Origin: Prevotella sp.
Lineage (GTDB): Bacteria; Bacteroidota; Bacteroidia; Bacteroidales; Bacteroidaceae
DNA length: 64,000 nucleotides
Assembly (NCBI GenBank): GCA_017475265.1
Contig: JAFVFY010000019.1
Span: 62,001-126,000 of the forward strand
Direction: 5' to 3'
Part shown: positions 46,925 to 56,110 of the stretch, piece after piece
Position numbering within the stretch: the first letter of the stretch is position 1
Layout: every line of letters begins with the position of its first letter
Notes under the pieces: generated by a model
Seen by the model: the letters and a program-made list of their open reading frames with translations, nothing else
The model's database searches: none
What the model was told of the DNA's origin: nothing
Program-made: the position numbers and the translations under genes

Positions 46925-46988
46925 CTTTTGTGGGTTTTGTGGGTTTTATGGGTTTTGTGGATCTTGTGGGGGCTGCGCATTTAGCGCA
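46925..46988. repeat. 9-bp tandem repeat plus GCTGCGC hairpin between ftsA and ftsZ
   Basis: About five TTTTGTGGG-type 9-mers, then GGGGGCTGCGC (46968-46978), then ATTTAGCGCAGC, forming the hairpin GCTGCGC-ATTTA-GCGCAGC. The 11-bp word is identical to the loop words of both ligA inserts. Confidence 0.8.
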
Positions 46989-47021
46989 GCTTACGAGAAC
47001 AGGGAGAGAATGGAGAAGGGA

Positions 47022-48473
47022 CTATTCCTCGGAGACGATGTCCTTGCCGAACTGGCTGAGGGCTCTTCCAACCTTCTTCCATAAGCTGTTCTCCTTCTTC
47101 TGGCGGCGTTCCTCCTCGCGTTTGCGCTCTTCTTCCTCGCGGCGGATTCGCTCCTCCTCCTCTTTCTTTCGCTGTGCCTCTTCGCGTGCACGCTGTTCCT
47201 CCTGCTCGGTAAGAATCACTCCTGCGTCGGTCTCATGCGGCTGTCTTGCCTTGCGGTCGTTGATAGCGGGCTGAGGCTTCTCCTCTTCACCGAAGAGGTT
47301 TCTGGTGAGGTCAATAGGACCGCCGGCGCAGTTCATGTCGCCCTTGATGAGGAGTCCGAGTACGGTGTTGTACATGCCATTCTTGGCTTTTATCAGGTCG
47401 TTGCCGCTGTTGATGGTTGCGGTGACGAACTTTGCCACGCGCACCTTCTCTATGCGGGTGCTGTTGCTGAAGGCCTTCTCGATGTTCTTCATGTTGGCAC
47501 CGCCGCCGGTGATGATGATGCCACCGAGCATCTTCCCGTAGTACTCATCGGGAATCTGGTAGCGCACGTTCTCTATGATTTCCTCCATGCGTCCCTCCAC
47601 AATCTCTATGAAGCGGCGGCTTTCCACCTGTCGGTCAGGGTCGATGGAGTATTTCAGCGTGGGGTCTATGTCGTTGTTGTCGGTATAGGCCGAGGCATAT
47701 TTCAGCTTCATGGCCTCTGCCTCGCTCTCCTCCATCTGCAGCGATGCGATGTCCTTGGTGACGTTGTTTGAGCCGAGGGGTATGACGACGAGGTGGCGCA
47801 GCACATTCTTCCAGAACACGGAGACGGTGGTCGTATCGGCGCCGATGTCGACGAGTGCGCATCCCGAGCGCTTCTCGGCCTCGGTGAGCACGGCATCGGC
47901 TAGTGCCAGCGGTGCGAGGTACATGTCGGCCACGTTGATGCCTGCTGTCTCGAAGCAACGGTTGAGGTTCTGGAAGAACGACTTACGCTCCAGAATGTTC
48001 AGGAAGTTACCTTCCAGTCGTGTGGCGCGTATGCCCACGGGGTCCATCTGATAGTTGGAGTCCACCTTGTACTCCAGTTCCGCCACGTCGAGGATTTTCT
48101 GGTCGGGGTAGTCCAGGTTCCAGTTGGAGTCCATCAGCTCGGCGACCATCTGCTGGGTGATTTTCGTACTTTCCGGCAGGTCTTTGGCAATGGTGTTGCG
48201 CACACTGCGTATGCTCTGTCCGCCCACGCCGACGAATACCTGTGTGATGCGTGTCTTTAATTGTACCTCCAACTTCTTCACGATGTTGGTCAGCGACTGT
48301 GCGGTCTTATCGATATTGTAGACCACACCCTTGCGGATGTACGATGACGAGTCCTCCTGTGCCATTGCCAACACAGAGATGCTCCCGTCGGGCTTCTTCT
48401 GTCCAGCTATGCCCGTCACCTTCGATGAGCCAAGCTCTATCGCCACGATAAAGTCTTTCTGTTCTGTTGCCAT
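47022..48473 (-). CDS. ftsA: Cell division protein FtsA
   Basis: FtsA is the actin-like protein that ties FtsZ to the membrane and recruits later division proteins. The 483-residue protein begins FIVAIELGSSKVTGIAGQ (phosphate-1 loop), has the 1C subdomain in the first part, and contains GCALVDIGADTTTVSVF (phosphate 2) and GGIIITGGGANMKNI (adenosine loop). A highly charged Glu/Arg/Lys coiled-coil linker (about 425-465) precedes a C-terminal amphipathic helix (SLWKKVGRALSQFG), the likely membrane anchor. It lies between ftsQ and ftsZ. Confidence 0.96.
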   Translation of the reverse strand: MATEQKDFIVAIELGSSKVTGIAGQKKPDGSISVLAMAQEDSSSYIRKGVVYNIDKTAQSLTNIVKKLEVQLKTRITQVFVGVGGQSIRSVRNTIAKDLPESTKITQQMVAELMDSNWNLDYPDQKILDVAELEYKVDSNYQMDPVGIRATRLEGNFLNILERKSFFQNLNRCFETAGINVADMYLAPLALADAVLTEAEKRSGCALVDIGADTTTVSVFWKNVLRHLVVIPLGSNNVTKDIASLQMEESEAEAMKLKYASAYTDNNDIDPTLKYSIDPDRQVESRRFIEIVEGRMEEIIENVRYQIPDEYYGKMLGGIIITGGGANMKNIEKAFSNSTRIEKVRVAKFVTATINSGNDLIKAKNGMYNTVLGLLIKGDMNCAGGPIDLTRNLFGEEEKPQPAINDRKARQPHETDAGVILTEQEEQRAREEAQRKKEEEERIRREEEERKREEERRQKKENSLWKKVGRALSQFGKDIVSEE

Positions 48474-48571
48474 ACCTCTTATATGTTTACGAATTACAAA
48501 TTACGAATGAACCTATTAATATATAACTATTTATTTCCCTATTTATTATTTCTGGCATTTGCAAAATTTGA

Positions 48572-49303
48572 CTATCTCCTCTTGCAGATAATCTGGTTGT
48601 CGTATTCCACACTGACACGCGAGTACTTGTTCCATCCTGCCTGAGTGAGGCCATATTGGTAGAACTTGCGCAGCCTTTCCAGTTTCTTGGTGATGCGTAT
48701 GGGCTGTCCGAGGTAGGCAATGTGGTCGCCCACGCGGGGCACCAGCTCCACGCTTCCGTCGCTGAGGATGTTTAGCTGTGTGATTTCGCTCTTCCAAAAT
48801 TCATCGTTGTTGATGATGTTTGCCAGCGGTGCGAGAACTCTTTCGGCGTATGCTTTGTTGATGCTTCCGGTGCAGACGATAAGTTTGCAGGAGTACTCCG
48901 TGCGTGGCATGTGCTTGCCGTGTGTGTCTACGTAGTAGTCCTCGCCGTTGTTGTTCATCACGCGGATGACGGGAATACGCTGGTGCACGTTCACGCGCAC
49001 CGTGCCGTCCTGCGTGGTCCAGCACTCGGCATCTTCTATCAGCTCCTTGGCCTTGAGCGACTCCTCCATCACGCGTAGGTTGATGGTGGTCACTGGCTTG
49101 CCTATGGGCGAGAGCTTGTCGGCGGTGAGCATCTCCTTTACCTTGTCGCAGGTTAGGAAGCCAGGCATTACGTCCTCCTCAATAGTGATGTCTACGCCGG
49201 GGCACACTATTTCCGTGTCGGGCTTATTGAACGCCGACATTGCCAGCACCATGTAGGCTGCCAGCACAACATTAAATGATACCAATGCAATCTTTTTCCA
49301 CAT
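48572..49303 (-). CDS. ftsQ: Cell division protein FtsQ
   Basis: This 243-residue bitopic protein has an N-terminal membrane helix (IALVSFNVVLAAYMVLAMSA) and a periplasmic part with POTRA-like and FtsQ-like regions (MEESLKAKELIEDAECW, then GTVRVNVHQRIPVIRVMN). FtsQ links early cytoplasmic and late periplasmic division proteins through the FtsQLB complex. Sequence identity to FtsQ of model species is low, as usual for Bacteroidota, but its place between murC and ftsA supports the call. A palindromic 11-bp repeat block separates it from murC. Confidence 0.88.
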   Translation of the reverse strand: MWKKIALVSFNVVLAAYMVLAMSAFNKPDTEIVCPGVDITIEEDVMPGFLTCDKVKEMLTADKLSPIGKPVTTINLRVMEESLKAKELIEDAECWTTQDGTVRVNVHQRIPVIRVMNNNGEDYYVDTHGKHMPRTEYSCKLIVCTGSINKAYAERVLAPLANIINNDEFWKSEITQLNILSDGSVELVPRVGDHIAYLGQPIRITKKLERLRKFYQYGLTQAGWNKYSRVSVEYDNQIICKRR

Positions 49304-49318
49304 AATCTTCTTTGTTTA

Positions 49319-49446
49319 TGGAGTGAAAGGGGAGTGAAAGGGGAGTGAGGAGGGAGTGAAAGGGACAATACATTTTGTGAAGGACGATTAGTAACGTCCC
49401 TTTCACTCCCCTTTCACTACCCTTTCACCCCTCCTTCACTTCCTTT
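49319..49446. mobile_element. Palindromic element with 11-bp repeat arms between murC and ftsQ
   Basis: The left arm (49319-49366) repeats GAGTGAAAGGG-type 11-mers. The right arm (about 49396-49446) is its inverse (CCCTTTCACTC units). About 29 bp lie between. The right arm is translated as the C-terminus of MurC (GSEGGVKG) and contains its stop codon. Confidence 0.8.
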
Positions 49447-50802
49447 TAGTAGAGCTTCTGTTAACAGTGGTACTTGGTCGTCGAGGTCGCCGGCTCCAAG
49501 CACTACGAGAACATCGAAGTCGCGGCTCTTGACGAGGTCGAGCACGTCGTTTTTGTTGATGAGTTGTCGTTTCACGCCTGGCTTCAGGTTGTCGTAGATG
49601 AGCTGCGAGGTGACACCCTCTATAGGCAGTTCGCGGGCGGGGTAGATGTTGGTGAGGATGACTTCGTCGAGCTGGCTCAGCGCCTCGGCAAACTCGCGGT
49701 AGAAGTCGCGGGTACGGGTGTAGAGGTGGGGCTGGAAGATGGCCGTGATGTGGCGGTCGCGGTATAGCTGACGCAGCGAGCGGGCACTCTCATAGATTTC
49801 CTTCGGGTGGTGGGCGTAGTCGCTGAGGAACACCAGCTGCGGGGTCTTTATCTTGAAGTCGAAGCGACGGTCCACACCGCTGTAGGTCCTCATGCCCTCG
49901 CGTAGCTCCTCGGTTGTGCAACCTGCCAGTTGGGCCATGGCCATGGCGGCGATGCCGTTCTCGATGTTGATGGGTATGGGGTTGCCTAGCGTCACGTCCT
50001 TGACCGACTCGATGGGCGAGACGAAGTCGAAGGTAATCTCTCCGTTTTCTATCTTCACGTTCTCAGCGTGGAAGTCGCCCTCGTTGAGTGCGTAGTCGTA
50101 GCGGCGCACGCCCTCGGCCAGGCGTTCCTTCATCTCCAGTCCACGGTGGATGATGAGTGCACCGCCGGGCTGAATCAGTTCGGTGTAGTGGGCGAAGCTC
50201 TCCAGATAGGCCTCCTTCGTGCCGTAGATGTCGAGGTGGTCGGGGTCGGTGGCGGTGATGACGGTCATCCAGGGTGTCAGCCAGTGGAAGCTGCGGTCGA
50301 ACTCGTCAGCCTCGATGACCACGTAGTCAGAGTCTGAGACGATGTAGTTCGTGCCGTAGTTCTTCGTGATGCCGCCTAGGAAGGCGTTGCAGTCCAGATG
50401 GCTCTCGTGCATGATGTGGGCGCACATCGCGCTGGTCGAGGTCTTGCCGTGGGTGCCGGCCACGCAGAGACCCTTCATCTGGCGTGTCAGCGTGCCGAGC
50501 AACTGTGCCCGCTTCTGCAGGTCGAAGCCGTTCTCGCGGAAGAATACCAGTTCCTTGTGCTCAGCGGGGATGGCGGGGGTGTAGACCACCAGGCACGAGT
50601 CCTTCTGCTTGCATACATCAGGAATGGCATCTAGGTTCTCCTCGTAGTGGATGATGGCACCCTCCTGCTCCAGGCGGCGGGTCAGCTCGGAAGGAGCACG
50701 GTCGTAGCCTGCCACGACGAGACCGCGACGGAGGAAGTAGCGGGCGATGGCACTCATGCCGATGCCACCGATGCCAATGAAGTAGACTGCTGTTATTTTC
50801 AT
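49417..50802 (-). CDS. murC: UDP-N-acetylmuramate-L-alanine ligase MurC
   Basis: MurC adds L-Ala to UDP-MurNAc in the cytoplasm, the first step of peptide-stem synthesis. The 461-residue protein has an N-terminal Rossmann loop (FIGIGGIGMSAIARYF), the Mur ligase ATP loop (GTHGKTSTSAM, about residue 117), the central EADEFDRSF region and the C-terminal domain with HHPKEI. The last eight residues and the stop come from an 11-bp repeat element, so the native C-terminus may have been changed by the repeat. Gene order murG-murC-ftsQ is normal for a dcw cluster. Confidence 0.96.
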   Translation of the reverse strand: MKITAVYFIGIGGIGMSAIARYFLRRGLVVAGYDRAPSELTRRLEQEGAIIHYEENLDAIPDVCKQKDSCLVVYTPAIPAEHKELVFFRENGFDLQKRAQLLGTLTRQMKGLCVAGTHGKTSTSAMCAHIMHESHLDCNAFLGGITKNYGTNYIVSDSDYVVIEADEFDRSFHWLTPWMTVITATDPDHLDIYGTKEAYLESFAHYTELIQPGGALIIHRGLEMKERLAEGVRRYDYALNEGDFHAENVKIENGEITFDFVSPIESVKDVTLGNPIPINIENGIAAMAMAQLAGCTTEELREGMRTYSGVDRRFDFKIKTPQLVFLSDYAHHPKEIYESARSLRQLYRDRHITAIFQPHLYTRTRDFYREFAEALSQLDEVILTNIYPARELPIEGVTSQLIYDNLKPGVKRQLINKNDVLDLVKSRDFDVLVVLGAGDLDDQVPLLTEALLKGSEGGVKG

Positions 50803-50834
50803 TTACGATTTACGAATTTACTATTTTCGATTTG

Positions 50835-51950
50835 TTACACGGCTATAGCCAGTTTCAGTACTTCCTCGGCGATGATGCGGGCACTGTCGGGGAGTGCCAT
50901 CTTGAGGACGTTCTCACTGAGGTTTTTCAGACGGGCATCGTCGGCTACGGTCTGCATGGCCAGGGGGATGAGTTTTTCCTGAGCCTCGCTGTCCTTGACG
51001 TAGAGGGCAGCGTCGCGGTTTGCCAGAGCGAAGGCGTTCTTCGTCTGATGGTCTTCGGCCACGTTAGGGCTGGGCACGAGAATGACGGGCATGCCGATAA
51101 GGCAGAACTCCGAGATGCTGCTGGCTCCGGCACGACTGACCACGAGGTCGGCGGCACGATAGGCAGCGGCCATGTCTGCGATGAAGGCTTGAGGTTTGAG
51201 GTTTGAGAGTTGAGCGTTGTATTCTTTCAACCGCTGCTCCATCTCCTCGTGGTAGTACTTACCCGTCTGCCAGATGAACTGCAGGTCAGACTCTGCTATC
51301 TCCTTGAGATGGCTGAGTACGCTCTCGTTGATGGTGCGGGCACCGAGACTGCCGCCTACCAGCAGGATGGTTTTCTTGGTGGGGTCGAGGCCGAAAGTAT
51401 TCAAGGCCTCTTCGCGGGTGATTGGCGATGAGAGCAGCGACTGGCGCACTGGGTTACCCGTGAGCATGAGCTTATCCTTTGGGAAGAATCGTTCCATGCC
51501 CTCGTATGCCACACAAATCTTCGCGGCCTTGGCGGCTAGCTGCTTGTTGGCCAGTCCGGCATAGCTGTTCTGCTCCTGTATGAGGGTGGGAATACCGAGG
51601 CTATTGGCGGCTCCGAGGGCTGCGCTGCTGGCATAGCCTCCTACGCCTACGGCCACCTGCGGTCGGAACTCCTTCAGTATGCGCTTTGCCATGCGCTTGC
51701 TACGCAGGTAGTCTAGTGCCACGCCGATGTTCTGAGGCTTCCACAATGGACGGTAGAACCCGCGTATGGGCAGGCCCTTGATTTCGTAGCCCGCCTGTGG
51801 CACGCGCTGCATCTCCATGCGGCCCTCAGCACCGATGAAGAGAATCTGCGCCTCGGGGCGCAGCTCTCGTATGGCGTTGGCTATCGACACGGCGGGGAAG
51901 ATGTGACCGCCCGTTCCGCCGCCACTGATAATGATTCTTGGCGTGGTCAT
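50835..51950 (-). CDS. murG: Undecaprenyl-PP-MurNAc-pentapeptide N-acetylglucosaminyltransferase MurG
   Basis: MurG transfers GlcNAc from UDP-GlcNAc to lipid I, giving lipid II at the inner face of the membrane. The start at 51950 (MTTPRIIISGGGTGGHIFPA) overlaps the ftsW stop by ATGA; a longer in-frame extension upstream is repeat sequence within ftsW. The 371-residue chain has both GT-B halves, with GGTGGH, GVGGYAS, QEQNSYAG and the C-terminal SRAGASSISEF donor site. A heptamer block (TTGAGGT units, 51190-51212) is read as NAQLSNLKPQ inside the C-terminal domain. Confidence 0.95.
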   Translation of the reverse strand: MTTPRIIISGGGTGGHIFPAVSIANAIRELRPEAQILFIGAEGRMEMQRVPQAGYEIKGLPIRGFYRPLWKPQNIGVALDYLRSKRMAKRILKEFRPQVAVGVGGYASSAALGAANSLGIPTLIQEQNSYAGLANKQLAAKAAKICVAYEGMERFFPKDKLMLTGNPVRQSLLSSPITREEALNTFGLDPTKKTILLVGGSLGARTINESVLSHLKEIAESDLQFIWQTGKYYHEEMEQRLKEYNAQLSNLKPQAFIADMAAAYRAADLVVSRAGASSISEFCLIGMPVILVPSPNVAEDHQTKNAFALANRDAALYVKDSEAQEKLIPLAMQTVADDARLKNLSENVLKMALPDSARIIAEEVLKLAIAV

Positions 51951-53260
51951 GCTTCTATGGGTTTTGTGGGTGATGTGGGTTCTATGGGTTTTGTGGGCTT
52001 TGTGGCTGGTGTGATGCGCTTTGCGCTCTTGCTCACACTGAGGATAGCACCGATGTAGGCACAGTTGACGATAGTCGAGGTACCACCCTTGGAGACGAGC
52101 GGCAGCGGCTGTCCGGTAACAATGCCGAAGTCTACGGCCACACACATGTTGATGACGGCTTGGTAGACCAGCAGCAAGGCCAGGCCCATGACGAGGAAGG
52201 CAGGGAAATTGTTCTCGCAGCGACTTGCTATGCGCCCTGCGCGGAAGAGCAAGATGACGTAGAGGAAGACCACGAGGATAGCTCCCACGATGCCTATCTC
52301 CTCGATGATGATGGCGTAGATGAAGTCTGAGAAGGCCTGCGGCAGGTAGTCGCGCTCCACGCTGTTGCCCGGTCCTTTGCCGATGACGCCGCAGGAGGCG
52401 ATGGCCAGATTGGCGTGTGTCACTTGGAAGTTCTTGTCCGTAATCTTGTAATCATGCGGATCCTCGGGCTTGCCGGGCATGAGCAGACGGTTACGCCAGG
52501 TACCAAAGCGGTGGGTGAGCTTCTCGAAGGCGCTCTTGTCCTCTTTGGTTTTCTTTTCCACCACATGCTCGGTCTTCACGCCGGCTCGTGCGTTGGCTAG
52601 ATCCTGTTCAGCCTCCTTGTCCATGCTTCCCAGACCGAAGACGAGGGCCAAGAACAGCATCACACAGGCAGCCAACACGCCAGTGAGCTGGCCAATTTGC
52701 TTCCAGGGCACGCGACCCAGAAACATCATTGTGAAGATGACGCCGAAGAGTAGAATTGCCGTGGAGAGGTTCTCCAGACCGATGAGTATTACGGCTGGCA
52801 CTGTCAGCCACAGGATGTACTTCATCGATGTGGCATCGGCTCCGCTGTCATCATCGCGTTGCATGGCACTGAGAATCTGTGCCGTGGCAAGCACCATCGT
52901 TCCCTTGGCAATCTCCGATGGCTGGAAGGTGAAGCCAGGTAGCTGGATGACGCGGTTGGCGCCGTTGATGCTCTCGCCGAAGATGAGCACCCAAAGCAGC
53001 GTGGCGTAAGTGATGATGAGCATGATAGGCGTAATGAGCTTGAAATAGCGGCATTGGATGTTGAGCGTGACGATGGCCACCAACAGCCCCATGAGGATGG
53101 TGCCGCAGTGGTAGATGAGCGGACCGAGGTAGTCCTGCGACTTATACGTCAGTGTGCTTGAGGCGGAGAACACCTCGACGATGCTGATGAGGCAGAGGAA
53201 GAGGAATACCGTCCAGATGCCTTTGTCGCCTTTGAAGAGATTGCCTATCTTTTTGTTCAT
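51947..53260 (-). CDS. ftsW: Septal lipid II polymerase FtsW (SEDS family)
   Basis: FtsW is the SEDS glycosyltransferase that works with FtsI at the septum. The 437-residue protein has about ten membrane helices and SEDS motifs (FTFQPSEIAKGTMVL, then EEIGIVGAILVVFLY and LVSKGGTSTIVNC). A loop of about 60 residues between helices (about 220-285) is charged. The last about 20 residues (ATKPTKPIEPTSPTKPIEA) are read from 9-bp tandem repeats (51953-52008), making a Pro/Thr/Lys tail. It overlaps murG by 4 bp. Confidence 0.95.
   Translation of the reverse strand: MNKKIGNLFKGDKGIWTVFLFLCLISIVEVFSASSTLTYKSQDYLGPLIYHCGTILMGLLVAIVTLNIQCRYFKLITPIMLIITYATLLWVLIFGESINGANRVIQLPGFTFQPSEIAKGTMVLATAQILSAMQRDDDSGADATSMKYILWLTVPAVILIGLENLSTAILLFGVIFTMMFLGRVPWKQIGQLTGVLAACVMLFLALVFGLGSMDKEAEQDLANARAGVKTEHVVEKKTKEDKSAFEKLTHRFGTWRNRLLMPGKPEDPHDYKITDKNFQVTHANLAIASCGVIGKGPGNSVERDYLPQAFSDFIYAIIIEEIGIVGAILVVFLYVILLFRAGRIASRCENNFPAFLVMGLALLLVYQAVINMCVAVDFGIVTGQPLPLVSKGGTSTIVNCAYIGAILSVSKSAKRITPATKPTKPIEPTSPTKPIEA
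51953..52008. repeat. 9-bp tandem repeat encoding the FtsW tail
   Basis: Six TTTTGTGGG/TTCTATGGG-type 9-mers, the same word family as upstream of ftsZ. A 9-bp unit keeps the reading frame at any copy number, giving three residues per unit. Confidence 0.8.
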
Positions 53261-53275
53261 TTTTCTTTCTTTTTT

Positions 53276-53354
53276 CTATAGAGGCTATAGATACTATAGA
53301 AACTATAGATACTATAGATACTATAGAGACTATAGTTGCTATAGAGACTATAGG
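53276..53354. repeat. 9-bp CTATAGATA-type array between murD and ftsW
   Basis: About eight and a half units of CTATAGNNN. The final Leu codon and the stop codon (TAG) of murD fall in the first unit on the minus strand. Confidence 0.85.
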
Positions 53355-54679
53355 TTTCTAGCCAGTTCCTTGAATTGTTCGCCGCGGTCCTCCATGTTAT
53401 GGAAGAGGTCGAAGGAGGCGCAACAGGGCGAGAGAAGGACGGTCTCGCCAGGCTGGGCCAGCTCGTAGCAGGCGTCCATGCATTCGCGCATGGAGTGGGT
53501 GTCGCGCACGGGGATGCCCATGTTGTCGAAGTTCTCGTGCAGCTTTGTGTTGTCGGCACCGAGGTAGATCAGGGCGGAGCACTTTTCCTTTACGAGCGGC
53601 TTGATGGGCCCGTAGTCATTGCCCTTGTCCTTGCCACCGATGATGAGCACCACCTTAGTCTTCATCGAGTCGAGGGCATACCAGCAGGCATCGACGTTGG
53701 TGGCCTTCGAGTCGTTGACGTATTGCACGCCACGCACGGTGCACACCTTCTCCAGACGATGCTCCACGCCGGGGAAATCGCTGAGCGCCTTGCGAATTGC
53801 TTCCTTCTTGATGCCTGCGATGTTACCAGCCAGACCAGCGGCCAGTGAGTTGTAGATGTTGTGGCGGCCAGTGAGGCCAAGGCTCTCCTGCTCCATGTTG
53901 AAGGGTGTGGGTTTCTCCAGAGTGTACTGTCCGGCCTCGATGTAGCCGATGGAACCCTTTTCCTTCAGCTCGGAGAAGGGGTACTGGATGGCCTTGATGT
54001 CGTACTTCTCCAACTCGCGCTTGATGACGGGGTCGTCGTTCCAATAGATGAAGGCATCCTCGGCGGTTTGGTTCTGGATGATGCGCATCTTCGCGTCCAC
54101 GTAGTTTTGCATCTCGAAGTTGTAGCGGTCGAGGTGGTCGGGCGTGATGTTCAGCAGCACAGCGATGTTGGCACGGAAGTCGTACATGTTGTCCAGCTGG
54201 AACGAGCTGAGCTCGATGATGTAGTATTCGTGCGGCTCCTCAGCTACCTGCAGGGCCAGTGAGTGGCCGATGTTTCCAGCCAGTCCGGCATCGTAGCCAG
54301 CTGTCTTGAAGATATGGTAAATCAGCGACGTGGTGGTGGTCTTGCCGTTGGAGCCGGTAATGCAAATCATCTTCGACGTGGTGTAACGTCCGGCGAACTC
54401 TATCTCGCTGATGATGGGGATGCCGGCGGCCTTGGCCTTGGCGACCATCGGAGCTGTGTCGGGTATTCCAGGGCTCTTGATGATTTCGTCGGCGTTGAGG
54501 ATGAGGCTCTCCGTGTGCTGGTCCTCTTCCCACTTTATACCGCGCTCATCGAGCATCTGCTTGTAGTTAGGAGCAATCTTCGACATGTCTGAAACAAACA
54601 CGTCGAAGCCCTTTTTCTTTGCCAGTACGGCGGCACCTGCACCGCTTTCGCCGGCACCGAGGATGACTATTCTCTTCAT
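53348..54679 (-). CDS. murD: UDP-N-acetylmuramoylalanine-D-glutamate ligase MurD
   Basis: MurD adds D-Glu to UDP-MurNAc-L-Ala. The 443-residue protein has the N-terminal nucleotide-like domain (ILGAGESGAGAAVLA), the ATP loop (ITGSNGKTTTTSLIYHI), and the central LNITPDHLDRY and C-terminal DSKATNVDACWYAL segments typical of MurD. The start overlaps the mraY stop by one base (TAATG). Its stop codon lies within a 9-bp tandem array that fills the space to ftsW. Confidence 0.96.
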   Translation of the reverse strand: MKRIVILGAGESGAGAAVLAKKKGFDVFVSDMSKIAPNYKQMLDERGIKWEEDQHTESLILNADEIIKSPGIPDTAPMVAKAKAAGIPIISEIEFAGRYTTSKMICITGSNGKTTTTSLIYHIFKTAGYDAGLAGNIGHSLALQVAEEPHEYYIIELSSFQLDNMYDFRANIAVLLNITPDHLDRYNFEMQNYVDAKMRIIQNQTAEDAFIYWNDDPVIKRELEKYDIKAIQYPFSELKEKGSIGYIEAGQYTLEKPTPFNMEQESLGLTGRHNIYNSLAAGLAGNIAGIKKEAIRKALSDFPGVEHRLEKVCTVRGVQYVNDSKATNVDACWYALDSMKTKVVLIIGGKDKGNDYGPIKPLVKEKCSALIYLGADNTKLHENFDNMGIPVRDTHSMRECMDACYELAQPGETVLLSPCCASFDLFHNMEDRGEQFKELARNL

Positions 54680-55950
54680 TATCTTATCTTCAGTGTTATT
54701 ATTGTCAGTGCTGCTAGTATGATGGTCGTTATCCAGAAGCGGATGGTGATTTTTGACTCATGGAAGGGGCGTGCGGGCCATCCTTTGAGGATGTAGCGCG
54801 AGGTGGGGTCGAGCTGCGAGTCCAGGCGGCGGAAGGTGTCATGGATGGGCGTGGAGCGGAATACACGCACGCGCTGGCCTTTCTTCTTCATTATCTTGAA
54901 CCACTGTGTCTGGATGATGACACTCAGGCTCTCGATGAAGAATATGCCACAGAGGATGGGCAGCAGCAGCTCTTTATGGATGATGACGGCACAGACACCG
55001 ATGATTCCACCGATGGTTAGCGACCCCGTATCGCCCATGAAGATTTGTGCGGGGAAGGCGTTGTACCACAGGAAACCGACCATTGCACCCACGAAGGCGG
55101 CCAGGAAGATGACCAACTCTTCAGAGTGGGGGATATACATGATGTCGAAATAGGAGGCGTAGCCGATGTGCGACGAGACGTAGGCGAGGATGCCGAGTGC
55201 CACGCCGATGATGGCGGAGTTGCCGGCACACATGCCGTCCATGCCGTCATTCAGGTTGGCACCGTTGCTCACGGCGGTCACCACGAGGATGGTCATCAGC
55301 ACAAAGACAATCCAGCCGGCGGCAACCTTATGCTCACCGACAAACGACATCATCTCCGAGTAGCTCAGGTTGTGGTGTTTGGTGAAGGGGATGGTGGTTA
55401 TCAGGCTCTTATGCGCTTCTTGCTCATGCTTCACCACTTCTGTCTGGTTCTTATGGGGAACCGAGATGTTCTCTCGCATCACTACATCGGGGCTTAGGTA
55501 TAGAACCAAGCCCACGATGAAGCCGATGCTTACCTGACCAACAATCTTGTATTTACCTTTCAGTCCTTCTTTATGTTGGCGGAATATCTTGATGTAGTCG
55601 TCGGCGAAGCCCAGGATTCCGAGCCACACCGTGGTGATAATCATCAGTATGAGGTAGGTGTTGCGAAGGCGGCCCAGCAGCAGTACGGGCACGAGCATGG
55701 CTACGATGATAATGATGCCGCCCATGGTGGGCACGCCCTTCTTCTCCACGCCGAAGGGGTCGATGGACGGGTCGCGTTCCACCTCGAAGATTTTCTTGCG
55801 CTTCATCCACTTGATGAACCACTCGCCAAACCACGCCGAGATAATCAGCGACAGGATGAGCGCCAATAGTGCACGGAACGAGATGTAGCTCCACAGGTGG
55901 CTGCCCGGGATGTCGTATTGCTCAAAATATCGGAAGATGTAGTATAGCAT
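54679..55950 (-). CDS. mraY: Phospho-N-acetylmuramoyl-pentapeptide transferase MraY
   Basis: MraY moves phospho-MurNAc-pentapeptide onto undecaprenyl phosphate to make lipid I at the inner membrane. The 423-residue protein has about ten helices and the conserved motifs PTMGGIIII, GFADDYIKI and NLNDGMDGMCAG with the catalytic aspartates. Bacteroidota MraY proteins are longer than the 360-residue E. coli form because of an inserted cytoplasmic loop (about residues 155-205 here), as seen. It is preceded by an inverted-repeat element where murF would often be found in other phyla. Confidence 0.95.
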   Translation of the reverse strand: MLYYIFRYFEQYDIPGSHLWSYISFRALLALILSLIISAWFGEWFIKWMKRKKIFEVERDPSIDPFGVEKKGVPTMGGIIIIVAMLVPVLLLGRLRNTYLILMIITTVWLGILGFADDYIKIFRQHKEGLKGKYKIVGQVSIGFIVGLVLYLSPDVVMRENISVPHKNQTEVVKHEQEAHKSLITTIPFTKHHNLSYSEMMSFVGEHKVAAGWIVFVLMTILVVTAVSNGANLNDGMDGMCAGNSAIIGVALGILAYVSSHIGYASYFDIMYIPHSEELVIFLAAFVGAMVGFLWYNAFPAQIFMGDTGSLTIGGIIGVCAVIIHKELLLPILCGIFFIESLSVIIQTQWFKIMKKKGQRVRVFRSTPIHDTFRRLDSQLDPTSRYILKGWPARPFHESKITIRFWITTIILAALTIITLKIR

Positions 55951-55953
55951 ATT

Positions 55954-56110
55954 TTAGCCCCCTAAGTTAGGGGGTTGGGGGTCTGAACGACCTCCTTTTC
56001 ACCCCCTTTGGTTATTATTTAGTGTTATTCTGTTTTATTCGCTTGTTCAGACCCCCAACCCCCTCGCTCGACCGAAGGACGCTTGCCTTAGCAAGAACTT
56101 AGGGGGCTAA
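55954..56110. mobile_element. MITE-like inverted-repeat element between murE and mraY
   Basis: The ends are perfect 15-bp inverted repeats: TTAGCCCCCTAAGTT at 55954-55968 and AACTTAGGGGGCTAA at 56096-56110. A second inverted block (AGGGGGTTGGGGGTCTGAAC) follows directly on the left, but on the right is separated by about 31 bp of extra hairpin sequence. The element's right end supplies the last residues (LAP) and stop codon of MurE. Confidence 0.85.

Noticed and set aside
51951-52145. N-terminal extension of MurG
   Set aside because: It is His/Thr/Lys repeat sequence antiphase to the FtsW C-terminus; MTTPRIIISGGG at 51950 is the standard MurG start.
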